From an uncultured Lentisphaerota bacterium (GTDB lineage: Bacteria > Verrucomicrobiota > Kiritimatiellia > CAIQIC01): DNA of 64,000 nucleotides. Below are positions 1 to 8,322 of the stretch, piece by piece. Each line of letters starts with the position of its first letter. Within the stretch, counting starts at the first letter, position 1. The stretch is from contig CAISWQ010000119.1 in assembly GCA_903889245.1 (NCBI GenBank), positions 1-64,000 on the forward strand, given 5' to 3'. Below the pieces are notes generated by a model, which did no database searches, was not told the origin of the DNA, and worked only from the letters and a program-made list of their open reading frames with translations. The translations under genes and the position numbers were made by a program.

Positions 1-16
1 ACACGAGCTCAAAATT

Positions 17-43
17 GTAGGCCGGGTCTCCGACCCGGCGAAC
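17..43. repeat. GTAG + GCCGGGTC-TCC-GACCCGGC hairpin, copy 1
   Basis: An 8-bp perfect inverted repeat (GCCGGGTC / GACCCGGC) with a TCC loop, preceded by GTAG. The same element recurs at 1653-1675 (opposite orientation), 1705-1727 and 50523-50549, so it is a dispersed hairpin family and not a gene-specific terminator. Confidence 0.8.
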
Positions 44-84
44 CTGAACTTGGCCGCACCTCCACAACCAGAACGGCTGTGTCC

Positions 85-166
85 TTTTCCAAGGCTTGGA
101 AAAATTTCCGCGCGCTTTTCCAAGGCTTGGAAAAACCACCGTGTTCCTTTTCCAATCCTTGGAAAA
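85..166. repeat. Phased palindrome array A (3 copies)
   Basis: Three copies of the 19-bp palindrome TTTTCCAAGGCTTGGAAAA start at 85, 116 and 148. The first two are perfect and the third has a changed centre. Start-to-start spacing is 31 and 32 bp with unrelated 12-13 bp spacers. The array lies directly upstream of the amidohydrolase gene and could be read as an N-terminal extension of it. Confidence 0.9.
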
Positions 167-177
167 CTCTGCTGCCT

Positions 178-1503
178 GTGAAAACGAAAGGCGCTTTCAT
201 AATCCACAATCCGCAATCCACAATCCGCAATTTATGTCTCATCGCTCTGACCTTTCTTTGCCTCCTTGGGGTGGCATCATCCTCGCATGCTGGATTGACC
301 GACTGGCTCGGCGGTGATTTCCGTGGCGGGCCGGCAGAGGCGTTGAGCCCGGCGGCGAGCGCGCTCGTGGCGCGCGCGTTCGCGGATCTGGGCGACGCGC
401 CGCTGGTGGACTATCACGCGCACCTCGTCGGCACCGGCGCGGATGGGACCGGCGCGGCGATCAACGGCGCGAAGACCAGTTGGTGGCATCCGATTGAAAG
501 CACCAAGGCGCGCGTCTTCCTCTCGGCCTCCGGTGTGCAAAAGGAGGACCACTTCGATGCCGACTACCTGGCGCGCTTCGTCCAGCTCGCGCGCGGCTTC
601 CCGCGTCCGCTCAAAATCCATCTGCTCGCGCTCGACCACAACTACAACGACGATGGCACGATCAACACGGAGAAGACCGATTTCTATATGCCGAACGAGC
701 GCGTGGTGGCGGTGGCGCGGCAGTATCCCGGGCTGTTCGTGCCGGTGATCTCCGTGCATCCACACCGGCCCGACGCGCTGGCGGAACTGGACAAGTGGGC
801 GGCGCAGGGCGTACGGAACATCAAGTGGCTGCCGAACGCGCAGAACATTGACCCGGCGAATCCGCGCCACGACGCGTTCTATCGCAAGCTGCGCGAGCGG
901 CAAATGGTGCTGCTGGCGCACGTCGGCGCGGAGGGCGCGGTGGAGGCCGCCGGCGCGCAGGAGCTGGGCAATCCGCTGCGGCTGCGGCGCGCGCTAGAGG
1001 CGGGTGTGACGGTGATCATGGCGCACTGCGCGAGCCGCGGCCAGAGTGCGGACCTCGACCGGCCCGGCGCGCAGGCCGACAACTTCGAGCTGTTCCTGCG
1101 GATGATGGATGAGCCGCGCTACCGTGGGCAGCTTTTCGCCGACATCTCCGCGATGGCGCAGTGGAACCGGCTGCCGAAGCCGCTGCTGACCGTGTTGCAA
1201 CGGCCGGACCTGCAGGCGCGGCTGGTCAATGGCAGCGATTATCCGATGCCGGCGATCAACTGCACGATTTCGCTGCGCGCGCTCACGAAGCTCGGCGTGC
1301 TCGACGCTGCCGACCGCGCGCCGCTCAAGGAAATTTATCAGCGCAATCCGCTGCTCTTCGATTTCGTGCTCAAGCGTGTGGTCCACGAACCCAAGACCGG
1401 CGCGCGGCTGGCGCGGGAAATTTTTCTGCAAAAGCCGCAGCTAGCGGGCGCGCCCACCAGCGCCACCACACCACCGCTGGAACGAAAAGGAGACGGATCA
1501 TGA
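178..1503 (+). CDS. Exported amidohydrolase (TIM-barrel, amidohydrolase_2-like)
   Basis: A 441-residue putative metal-dependent hydrolase; the substrate is unknown. A hydrophobic segment at about residues 19-33 followed by SSSHAG looks like a signal peptide, so the enzyme is probably periplasmic. VDYHAH (His80 and His82) fits the HxH metal site that ends strand 1 of the amidohydrolase barrel. AHCASRG supplies a later His, and NGSDYPMP supplies the Asp expected on strand 8. The GTG at 178 is chosen because it gives MKTKGAF and a normal signal peptide. A GTG at 79 in the same frame would add 33 residues encoded by palindrome array A. No strong ribosome site supports either start. Residues 9-19 are encoded by a mini-tandem repeat (199-233). 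The stop overlaps the next start as ATGA (1500-1503), so the two genes are probably translationally coupled. The family is clear; substrate and start are not. Confidence 0.8.
   Translation: MKTKGAFIIHNPQSTIRNLCLIALTFLCLLGVASSSHAGLTDWLGGDFRGGPAEALSPAASALVARAFADLGDAPLVDYHAHLVGTGADGTGAAINGAKTSWWHPIESTKARVFLSASGVQKEDHFDADYLARFVQLARGFPRPLKIHLLALDHNYNDDGTINTEKTDFYMPNERVVAVARQYPGLFVPVISVHPHRPDALAELDKWAAQGVRNIKWLPNAQNIDPANPRHDAFYRKLRERQMVLLAHVGAEGAVEAAGAQELGNPLRLRRALEAGVTVIMAHCASRGQSADLDRPGAQADNFELFLRMMDEPRYRGQLFADISAMAQWNRLPKPLLTVLQRPDLQARLVNGSDYPMPAINCTISLRALTKLGVLDAADRAPLKEIYQRNPLLFDFVLKRVVHEPKTGARLAREIFLQKPQLAGAPTSATTPPLERKGDGS
199..233. repeat. Mini-tandem repeat, AATCC(A/G)CAATCC type
   Basis: Short tandem units of the AATCCACAATCCGCAATCC kind, lying in frame in the signal-peptide region of the amidohydrolase gene. 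The reverse complement (GATTGCGGATTGCGG) occurs inside the methyltransferase gene at 13486-13520. Confidence 0.7.
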
Positions 1504-4500
1504 AGACGATTTTCCAAGCCTTGGAAAAAAACGGCGCAAGTTTTCCAGGCCTCGGAACATTTCACGGCGAAACTTTCCAACCCTTGGAAAAATCACACTC
1601 GCCTCTTTCCAATCCCTGGAAAACGCTGCGGACTGGTGTGGGGTTGTTGTGCGCCGGGTCGGAGACCCGGCCTACAGGAAGCGAACATCCAACCTCGAAG
1701 GGGTGTAGGCCGGGTCTCCGACCCGGCGCGAGCATTGTACCCTTTGATTGGAGGGCCACGCTCCGTCGTGGCCGCCGTGGGCTTCCCGTTCGCAGGGTCG
1801 AAGCCGTGCGCGCCGCGGCCGGACCAAGCGGTGAGGCTGGCAGGTGGGCGGCGTGGTTTGGCTTGCTGTTGATCGTGCTCGCCACCGGCTGCGCGACGCC
1901 GGAGATGAAGGGCACGCCGTTCTACACCGGCGAATATGCCAGGCGCGTCGGGCCGGCGGAAGAGCGCGTGAACGCCTGGCCGCTGTTCTACTACCGCAAC
2001 CCGGCGCTCTCCGTGCTGTGGCCGATCTTCGAGCACACCGACACGCACCTGGCCGTGCGCCCCATTTACTCGGTCTATGGCACCGACCGCTCGAACCAGC
2101 AGTACAACGTACTCTGGCCGCTCGCGCAGTTTGACCGGCAGACGAAGGACTACCGCATCTTCCCGGTCTTCTGGGGCGGCGGCTTGCGGCCGACCGAAGA
2201 TTATCGCGCGGTCTTCCCACTCTACTGGCATCGCGGCCATCCGCTGGCGGACGAGGTGGGCGGACTTGATGCGCTGTTTCCATTCTGGAGCTTGAGCCGA
2301 TACGGCACGAACTCGTCGAGCTTCTATTGCCCGTGGCCGTTGGTGCGCGTGATGCACGAGGGCCAGAAGTCGGGCTGGCATGTCTTCCCGGTCGCCGGCA
2401 GTTATGGCGACGGCAACAAGTACTTCCGCTTTCAGGCGGCGTTCCTCGCTGACCAATGGGGCAATGAGCGGCAGGATCGGCACGGTTCGCTGGTGCTGCC
2501 GCTCTATTTTTTCGAGCGGCAGCAGGACGCTTGGAGTTTTTATTCCCTGCCGTGGTCGGGCGGACAGGCCGGCGACACGCGCTGGCAGTTCATCCTGCCG
2601 CTGCTGGGCTATCACCGCACCAACACAACGGGTTCGCTGACGCTCTCGCCGCTCTGGCTGCAAAGCCAGGCGGCCAATCCGGCGGAGGGCGGCTGGGCGG
2701 CGCTGCTGCCGCTGCTGTATTACGGCCACGGGGCGGAAGGCAGCACGACCCTCTCGCCGCTCTGGCTGGCGCATTCGGCCGCCGATCCACAGCAGAAATC
2801 ATGGCAGGCGTTGTTGCCGGTGTTCTTCCACAGTAGCAGCACGAATGCGGACCTGTTGCTCACGCCCTTGTGGTCGCAAGGTGCCAGCAGCAACGCCACC
2901 TGGCAGTGCCTGCTGCCGCTCTATTACGCGCGGCAGGAGGGCGCGGACAAATTCTGGGCGACGCCGCTGGGCGGAATGCGCACCGCCGACGGCCAGCAGT
3001 CATGGATGATCTACCCGCTCTTGAGCTGGGGCACGCCGCGCGCCGATGGCGGCGAGTTCTGGGCGCTCGCCCCGCTGATCCACGCCGACTGGAACGCGAG
3101 CAACGCGGTCAGCCACGCGTTCCCGTTCTACTACCATAACAGCGCCACGCGCACGTTCCTTTCGCCCGCTTGGGCGCGATGGACTGGCGAGGGCTGCACG
3201 AACTCAGTGGTACCCCCGTTGTTGTCATGGCTCTCGACGGACGCCGGGAGCAGCGACCTCTTCGTCGCGCTCGGCCTGGGCAAGTTCTGTTGGGGCCCGC
3301 AGTCCGGTTCGCAATGGCTGCTGCCGGTCTTTTTCCATGATCGGAAACAGCAGACGTTCCTTTCGCCGGTGTTCGCGCAATGGGGTGGCGACAGCAGCCG
3401 CAAGACCGTCATCCCGCCCTTACTCTCCTGGATGGATACGCAGCCGGAGCGCAGCGATTTCCACTTGGGCCTCTGCCTCGGTAATTTCAGTTCGGGGGCG
3501 CGGCCCGGCGCGCAGTGGCTCATCCCGTTCTTCTACCATGATCGCGCGGACCAGACGTTTCTCTCGCCGCTCTGGGCGCGGTGGCCGGCCTCCGGCGGCG
3601 GCACGAACACCTGCCTGCCGTTCACGCTCTCGTGGATGACCGAGGCGGAAAAGCGCAACGACTTCTGGCTGCTGTTCGGCCTCGGCAAGTTCAGTTGGGG
3701 CGAGCAGCCCGGCGCGTCGCACCTGCTTCCGTTCTACTATCACGATCCGCAGACGCGCGCGTTCTATTCCCTGATCTATGGCCGCAAGCCGGACGACTTC
3801 ACCTACTTTGCCACGCCGCTGGTGGGCCAGCGCGAGGGCCAGCAGGCCGGGAGCTGGTGCTTCCCGCTCTACTCGCACAAGCGCGACACGCGAACCGACG
3901 AGGTGGACGACTGGTATCTCTGGGCCAACCACTGGGAGCGCAACGGCGTCAGCCGCTCGGTGATGTTCCCGCTCTTCGGCTATCACAACTTCGGCCCGCG
4001 CGACGGCGCGCCCAAGGCGCATCAGCGGTGGGCGCATTTCGGCAAGGATTTCTTCTGCCTGCCGATCTGCTGGTATAAGAACGAAACCTTTGTGCGCCCG
4101 TCGCAGGAGGAAATCCGGCAGACCTATGCCGCGCGCAAGAACAAAACCCCACCGCCGCAGTTGCCGCTGGTGCGAGAGAACAAATACAGCCACGGTTGCT
4201 TCCCGCTGTGGAGCTATTCGAGTATGGAGCAGGAGGGCGCGCACCGCGCGAACGTGGATGGCTCCCTCCTGCTCTGGCTCTATGACTATACCCGCGCAGT
4301 GCAACCGCCCGCCCAGGCTGCGGCCGGCGCCAACGACTACACCCGCGCCCGCGTCCTCTGGCGGCTCTGGCACTATGAGCGGCTCAACGGCGAGGTCAGC
4401 GTGGATGTCTTCCCCGGCTTCACCTTTGACCGCAAGAACGATGGCTTCAAGAAGTTCTCCTGGCTCTGGCGGTTCTTCCGCTACGAGCGCGACAAGGATG

Positions 4501-4562
4501 GCGGCAAGAAGCTGGACTTGCTCTTCATTCCCTTGCTGCGGAGCGGGGGAAAAAGCAACTAA
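1500..4562 (+). CDS. Large repeat-built lipoprotein with a repeat-invaded N-terminus
   Basis: A 1020-residue protein of unknown function. The ATG at 1500 has a strong AAGGAG site and overlaps the previous stop, so it is probably the ancestral start. However, about 120 residues encoded by palindromes and hairpin repeats separate it from a normal lipoprotein signal (GLLLIVLATGC, Cys codon 1890-1892). A GTG at 1806 would place this Cys at residue 29 and may be the working start. The mature part is rich in Trp, Pro, Leu and Tyr. It repeats modules of about 35-40 residues ending in TLSPLW and three longer modules carrying G-K-F-x-W-G (nucleotides 3279, 3480 and 3684; period 67-68 residues), each followed by a WLLPFFYHD-type segment. 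This suggests a solenoid or propeller anchored in an outer or inner membrane. I do not recognise a named family. Confidence 0.72.
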   Translation: MKTIFQALEKNGASFPGLGTFHGETFQPLEKSHSPLSNPWKTLRTGVGLLCAGSETRPTGSEHPTSKGCRPGLRPGASIVPFDWRATLRRGRRGLPVRRVEAVRAAAGPSGEAGRWAAWFGLLLIVLATGCATPEMKGTPFYTGEYARRVGPAEERVNAWPLFYYRNPALSVLWPIFEHTDTHLAVRPIYSVYGTDRSNQQYNVLWPLAQFDRQTKDYRIFPVFWGGGLRPTEDYRAVFPLYWHRGHPLADEVGGLDALFPFWSLSRYGTNSSSFYCPWPLVRVMHEGQKSGWHVFPVAGSYGDGNKYFRFQAAFLADQWGNERQDRHGSLVLPLYFFERQQDAWSFYSLPWSGGQAGDTRWQFILPLLGYHRTNTTGSLTLSPLWLQSQAANPAEGGWAALLPLLYYGHGAEGSTTLSPLWLAHSAADPQQKSWQALLPVFFHSSSTNADLLLTPLWSQGASSNATWQCLLPLYYARQEGADKFWATPLGGMRTADGQQSWMIYPLLSWGTPRADGGEFWALAPLIHADWNASNAVSHAFPFYYHNSATRTFLSPAWARWTGEGCTNSVVPPLLSWLSTDAGSSDLFVALGLGKFCWGPQSGSQWLLPVFFHDRKQQTFLSPVFAQWGGDSSRKTVIPPLLSWMDTQPERSDFHLGLCLGNFSSGARPGAQWLIPFFYHDRADQTFLSPLWARWPASGGGTNTCLPFTLSWMTEAEKRNDFWLLFGLGKFSWGEQPGASHLLPFYYHDPQTRAFYSLIYGRKPDDFTYFATPLVGQREGQQAGSWCFPLYSHKRDTRTDEVDDWYLWANHWERNGVSRSVMFPLFGYHNFGPRDGAPKAHQRWAHFGKDFFCLPICWYKNETFVRPSQEEIRQTYAARKNKTPPPQLPLVRENKYSHGCFPLWSYSSMEQEGAHRANVDGSLLLWLYDYTRAVQPPAQAAAGANDYTRARVLWRLWHYERLNGEVSVDVFPGFTFDRKNDGFKKFSWLWRFFRYERDKDGGKKLDLLFIPLLRSGGKSN
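1510..1773. repeat. Palindrome array B plus two other hairpin families in the lipoprotein leader
   Basis: Four palindrome copies start at 1510, 1541, 1573 and 1605 (steps 31, 32, 32). They are followed by two GCCGGGTC hairpins in opposite orientation (1653-1675 and 1705-1727) and one GGAGGGCCACGCTCCGTCGTGG element (1750-1773). The whole block is open in the lipoprotein frame and lies between its SD/ATG and its signal peptide. Confidence 0.88.
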
Positions 4563-4618
4563 CGGACTGGTTATGAGCAGGAGTACGATTACGATTAGGA
4601 ACAAGCACGGAGGCAGAT

Positions 4619-5947
4619 ATGAGCAAAAAAGCAATCCAATGGCTCTACGGTGAGCTGCCGAGGCTGGTGGCGCAGGGGATCCTGACGCCCGACACCGACG
4701 CCAAACTGCGCGCGCACTACGGCCCGATGGAACCGGCGCGACCGGCGCGGCTGGCGGTGATCATCTTCGGTGTGCTGGGCGCGCTGCTGATCGGCGCGGG
4801 CCTCATCCTGGTGCTGGCGCACAACTGGGACGAGCTCTCGCGGCCGGTGCGCGCGGGGCTCTCGTTCCTGCCGTTGGTGCTGGCGCAGGGGCTGGCGGCG
4901 TGGGTCATGTTCAACCGCCCACAGAGTCTGGCGTGGCGCGAGGGCGTCGGCGGCCTGCTCTTCCTGATGATCGGCGCGAGCATCTCGCTGGTCGCGCAGA
5001 CCTACAACATCTCCGGCGACCTGCCGCGCTTCATCCTCACGTGGTCGCTGCTGGGGCTGCCGCTGATCTACCTGCTCAACGCGGTCGTCCCGGCGCTGCT
5101 CTACCTCTGGGGCATCACTGAATGGGCGTGCCACATCCGCTGGGACGATGGCTGGGCGGGTGCCTACTGGCTGCTGGCCGCGCTGCTGCTGCCGCTGATC
5201 GTCAGTTGGCTGCGCGCCGACCGGTTCCAGCCGCGGCTGACGCTGCTGTTCTGGGCGCTGTGCGTCAGCGTCACGGTCGCCGCGGGCGTGACGATCGAGC
5301 GCGTGCTGCCCGGCCTGTGGATCATGCTCTACGCCGGCCTGTTCGCGCTGATGTTCCTCGCCGGCGAGTTCTGGTTCAGCGCGGCCGAAGGTTTCTGGTC
5401 GCGTCCGCTCCGGCACTTCGGCGCGGCTGGCGTCTTGGTGCTGACGTTCCTGTTCACCTTCGAGTGGCCGTGGAAGGAAATCGGCTGGCACTACTGGTAT
5501 TGGGACCGTTTCCAGAAGGCCGGCTGGCACGCCATCACCGATGGCGTGCTCGGCAGCGTCGTGCCCATCGCCGCGCTGCTGCTGCTCGTCATGACCATCC
5601 GCCGCAAGACGCCGCTTGGCCTGCTCTTTGGGCTTGCGCCGATTCTCGCCACCGCCGGTTACAGCCTGTGCAGTCTCTCCGAAACCTACGCGCCTGCCGC
5701 CGGCCTGTTCGACCTCTATCTGCTGGTCATGGGCCTCTGGCTGCTGGTCACCGGCATCAGGCTTGGCAGGCAGGGCCAGATGAACGTCGGCCTGCTGGCG
5801 ATCACCGCACTGATCATCGCGCGCTTTTTCGACACCGACTTGAGCTTCCTGCTGCGCGGCTTGATTTTCATCGCGCTCGGTGTCGCCTTCCTGGTGGCGA
5901 ATATTGTCATGCTACGCCGGAAAGGAGCGAAACATGAACAAGCGTAA
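4619..5947 (+). CDS. DUF2157 domain integral membrane protein
   Basis: A 442-residue polytopic membrane protein. The soluble N-terminus (about residues 1-40, SKKAIQWLYGELPRLVAQG) followed by PARLAVIIFGVLGALLIGAG matches the layout of DUF2157 proteins. About eleven or twelve hydrophobic segments follow to the C-terminus. The ATG at 4619 has an upstream GGAGG. The gene overlaps the next by 14 nt (5934-5947). In many bacteria DUF2157 proteins are encoded beside DUF4401 and GDYXXLXY proteins. Here the GDYXXLXY partner follows directly and no separate DUF4401 gene is seen; the C-terminal half of this protein may cover that role. The molecular function of the pair is unknown. Confidence 0.82.
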   Translation: MSKKAIQWLYGELPRLVAQGILTPDTDAKLRAHYGPMEPARPARLAVIIFGVLGALLIGAGLILVLAHNWDELSRPVRAGLSFLPLVLAQGLAAWVMFNRPQSLAWREGVGGLLFLMIGASISLVAQTYNISGDLPRFILTWSLLGLPLIYLLNAVVPALLYLWGITEWACHIRWDDGWAGAYWLLAALLLPLIVSWLRADRFQPRLTLLFWALCVSVTVAAGVTIERVLPGLWIMLYAGLFALMFLAGEFWFSAAEGFWSRPLRHFGAAGVLVLTFLFTFEWPWKEIGWHYWYWDRFQKAGWHAITDGVLGSVVPIAALLLLVMTIRRKTPLGLLFGLAPILATAGYSLCSLSETYAPAAGLFDLYLLVMGLWLLVTGIRLGRQGQMNVGLLAITALIIARFFDTDLSFLLRGLIFIALGVAFLVANIVMLRRKGAKHEQA

Positions 5948-6497
5948 TTTCCTGCTGCTCGGCTTCGCGGTCGTCGTCGCCGCCCAGCTCGCCGTGCCCG
6001 CGTGGCTGATCATCGAGCGCGAGTGGACGTTGCGCGAGGGCCAGGTCTTCAAGTTCAAGACGCGACCGATTGATCCCGCCGACGCCTTCCGTGGCCGCTA
6101 CGTCTGGCTCGGCCTCGAACCGGACAAGGTCAAGATGCCGAACGCCCAGCAGTGGCTCTATAACCAGAAAGCCTTCGCCGTGCTCGGCACCGACAGCAAC
6201 GGCTTTGCGGTGGCGACGCGACTCGAGCGCGAGCGGCCGCGGGGCGAAGCCGCCGTGCCGGTGCGCACGCGCTGGTCCGATACGAATGGCCATGTGCATA
6301 TCAGTTGGCCGGGCCTCGATCGCTATTACATGACCGAAAAGAAGGCCCCCGCCGCCGAAACCGCGTACCGCGAGCACAACCGCGGCACGAACCGGAGCTG
6401 CCACGTCACCGTCCGCGTGCTGGGCGCGCGCGCCGTGCTGGAAAACCTGTTCATCGAGGAGCAGCCGATCCTCGACTGGCTCAAGGCCGGCCAATAA
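5934..6497 (+). CDS. GDYXXLXY domain protein
   Basis: A 187-residue protein with one N-terminal membrane segment (LLLGFAVVVAAQLAVPAWLI), probably leaving the rest outside the cytoplasm. The segment TRPIDPADAFRGRYVWLGLE corresponds to the family hallmark (usually G-D-Y-x-x-L-x-Y), here read R-G-R-Y-V-W-L. The ATG at 5934 is preceded by AAAGGAG and lies inside the end of the DUF2157 gene, so the two are coupled. The family is recognised mainly by its genomic pairing with DUF2157 and DUF4401 membrane proteins. A biochemical role is not known to me. No clear terminator follows, but a 10-bp-arm repeat (6536-6600) starts 38 nt downstream. Confidence 0.75.
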   Translation: MNKRNFLLLGFAVVVAAQLAVPAWLIIEREWTLREGQVFKFKTRPIDPADAFRGRYVWLGLEPDKVKMPNAQQWLYNQKAFAVLGTDSNGFAVATRLERERPRGEAAVPVRTRWSDTNGHVHISWPGLDRYYMTEKKAPAAETAYREHNRGTNRSCHVTVRVLGARAVLENLFIEEQPILDWLKAGQ

Positions 6498-6535
6498 CGC
6501 CGGACGCGACAGAGCTCGTCCCTGCTGCACGTTCA

Positions 6536-6661
6536 CTGTAGCGGCGCGCTATGCGCGCCGATTCTGGCTTTCTTTCGGCGGCCATAGGCCGCCGCTACAG
6601 CGCGGAAAGAAACAACCCTTGGCATTATTCGAGACGTGGAGGGCCACGCTCCGTCGTGGCC
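6536..6661. repeat. CTGTAGCGGC long-arm hairpin and GGAGGGCC element
   Basis: CTGTAGCGGC (6536-6545) is perfectly complementary to GCCGCTACAG (6591-6600), with an inner GGCGCGC hairpin. Related elements lie at 33766-33816 and 44446-44496. A GGAGGGCCACGCTCCGTCGTGG element follows at 6638-6661; other copies are at 1750-1773 and, inverted, at 59775-59798. Confidence 0.8.
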
Positions 6662-6728
6662 GCTTGAAATCAGGTCCGCACGGGCGGAAATTTTCTTGCC
6701 GGCCGGGGTTGGCCGGCAAGGAGCGATC

Positions 6729-6926
6729 ATGAAAACCTTGCTCGGGCATCTCGCGGGGCCGGGCGGTCCCAGGGTTGGAAAAGCGAACCCGCATTTTTTC
6801 CAAGGATTGGAAAAAACAAGCCTGCATGTTTCCAAGCCTTGGAAAACCACCGCGCCGTTCACGCCGCTGCGCCAGCCGGTCGGCGGCCACGGCAACTTCC
6901 GCAAGGATCATCGCAGCGAAGTGTAG
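6729..6926 (+). other. Orphan start with ribosome site leading into repeats (65-codon ORF)
   Basis: An AAGGAG-like site and ATGAAAACC begin an open frame of 65 codons, most of which is palindrome array C. The opening resembles the real start at 1500 (AAGGAG, then ATGAAGACG). I see no recognisable protein. It may be the relic of a gene whose body was lost, or a chance ORF. The 558 bp between 6498 and 7055 contain no other gene candidate. Confidence 0.25.
6764..6846. repeat. Phased palindrome array C (3 copies, first degenerate)
   Basis: Copies start at 6764 (degenerate left arm), 6796 and 6828, spaced 32 and 32 bp. The array lies in the intergenic space upstream of the acyl-CoA dehydrogenase gene. 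Confidence 0.85.
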
Positions 6927-7055
6927 GGTGGTTTGCTGACCGGGTGCCGCCGTTTCACCCGCACCAGCCGCCCCCGAAAATCCTGCGCTGGACGCTTGAC
7001 GCGGGGTAGGGCGGTCGCTATTGTCCGCGCCGCCAAAACCACAGGAGAATCCATC

Positions 7056-8219
7056 ATGGCCGTGAATTATGGTTTGACCGAACAACAGATCGAGATCCAG
7101 AACGCGATGCGGGAATTTGCGAAGGAACGCGTGATTCCGGTCCGCGCCGAACTCGATGAGAAGGAAGAGTTTCCGCACGCGCTGTTGCAGGAACTCGGCA
7201 AGATGGACCTGATGGGCCTTTACATCCCCTCGGAGTTGAGCGGTTTCGGCGGCGGCTCGCTGGACTTCTGCCTCGCCATCGAGGAGTTGAGCCGCATCTG
7301 CATCGGCGTCAGCGTCTCCTACGCCGCGAACGCGCTCGGTAGCTACCCGATCCTCCTGTTTGGCAACGACGCCCAGCTCAAGAAGTACATGCCCCCGATC
7401 GCGAAGGGCGAGAAGTATTGCGCGTTCGGCCTGACCGAGGCCAACGCCGGCTCCGACGCGGGCGGCATCCAGACCACCGCCGTGCTCAAGGGCGATAAGT
7501 ACATCCTCAACGGCACCAAGCAGTGGATCACCAACGGCGGCGAGGCCGATACCTACACCGTCATCGCCATCACCGACCGGAACAAGGGCGCGCGCGGCGC
7601 CTCCGCGTTCATCGTCGAGAAGGGCATGCCCGGCTTTAGCTTCGGCAAGAAGGAAAAGAAGCTCGGCATCCGCTGCAGCGCGACGCGCGAACTCGTCTTC
7701 CAGGACTGCGAAGTGCCGAAGGAGAACATCCTCGCCCGCGAGGGCATGGGCTTCATCGTCGCGATGAAGACGCTCGATACCTCGCGCCCCGGCATCGCCG
7801 CGCAGGGCGTCGGCCTCGCGCAGGGCGCCGTGGATGAGGCCGTCACCTACGCCCGCACCCGCGAGCAGTTCGGCAAGCCGATCATCGCGAACCAGGCCGT
7901 CCAGCACATGCTCGCCAACATGGCCACGCAGACCGAGGCCGCGCGCGCGATCACCTACGCCGCCGCCCGCACGATTGACGCCGGCGAGAAGGACGTCTCC
8001 AAGATTTCCGCCATGAGCAAGCTCTTCGCGACCGATGTCTCCATGGCCGTGACCACCGACGCCGTCCAGATTCTCGGCGGTTACGGCTACATGCGCGAAT
8101 ATCCCGTCGAGAAGATGATGCGCGACGCCAAGATTCTCCAGATCTACGAGGGCACGAACCAGATTCAGCGCAACGTCATCGGCGCCGCGCTGATCAAGGA
8201 ATATGCCTCGATGAAATGA
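7056..8219 (+). CDS. Acyl-CoA dehydrogenase (short-chain/butyryl type)
   Basis: A 387-residue FAD enzyme that introduces the alpha-beta double bond into acyl-CoA and passes electrons to ETF. AFGLTEANAGSDAGG matches the first family signature contacting FAD and substrate. The C-terminal YEGTNQIQRNVIG contains the catalytic Glu in the position used by short-chain and butyryl-CoA dehydrogenases. Length is normal for the family. The ATG at 7056 is preceded by CAGGAG. The etfB and etfA genes follow on the same strand at 103- and 75-bp gaps, both partly filled by mini-tandem repeats. The three genes thus make a dehydrogenase and its electron acceptor, working either in beta-oxidation or in butyrate-type fermentation with bifurcation. 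Sequence alone does not settle which. Confidence 0.93.
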   Translation: MAVNYGLTEQQIEIQNAMREFAKERVIPVRAELDEKEEFPHALLQELGKMDLMGLYIPSELSGFGGGSLDFCLAIEELSRICIGVSVSYAANALGSYPILLFGNDAQLKKYMPPIAKGEKYCAFGLTEANAGSDAGGIQTTAVLKGDKYILNGTKQWITNGGEADTYTVIAITDRNKGARGASAFIVEKGMPGFSFGKKEKKLGIRCSATRELVFQDCEVPKENILAREGMGFIVAMKTLDTSRPGIAAQGVGLAQGAVDEAVTYARTREQFGKPIIANQAVQHMLANMATQTEAARAITYAAARTIDAGEKDVSKISAMSKLFATDVSMAVTTDAVQILGGYGYMREYPVEKMMRDAKILQIYEGTNQIQRNVIGAALIKEYASMK

Positions 8220-8255
8220 GGAAGGGCGCATGGTTGAGGGTGGCTGTTCCGACTC

Positions 8256-8310
8256 CGCCCTCCACCATCAGCCATGAACCATCTGCCATCCGCCATCAAC
8301 CATTTCCCAT
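8256..8310. repeat. Mini-tandem repeat, CCATC(A/C/T)GCCAT type
   Basis: Units such as CCATCAGCCAT, CCATCTGCCAT and CCATCAACCAT run through the acd-etfB gap. The block CCCTCCACCATCAGCCAT also occurs, in frame, inside the hemC-cobA-hemD gene (about 26502-26540). Confidence 0.7.
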
Positions 8311-8322
8311 AAAGAGGTGACC

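Noticed and set aside
85-166. CRISPR array (short palindromic repeats with regular spacing)
   Set aside because: The repeats are 19 bp with only 12-13 bp between them, arrays have two to five units, and they recur at 14 loci including inside genes. No cas gene is present.
79-177. Longer start (GTG at 79) for the amidohydrolase
   Set aside because: It would encode only palindrome-derived residues and push the signal peptide about 50 residues inward. No ribosome site supports it, though it cannot be excluded.
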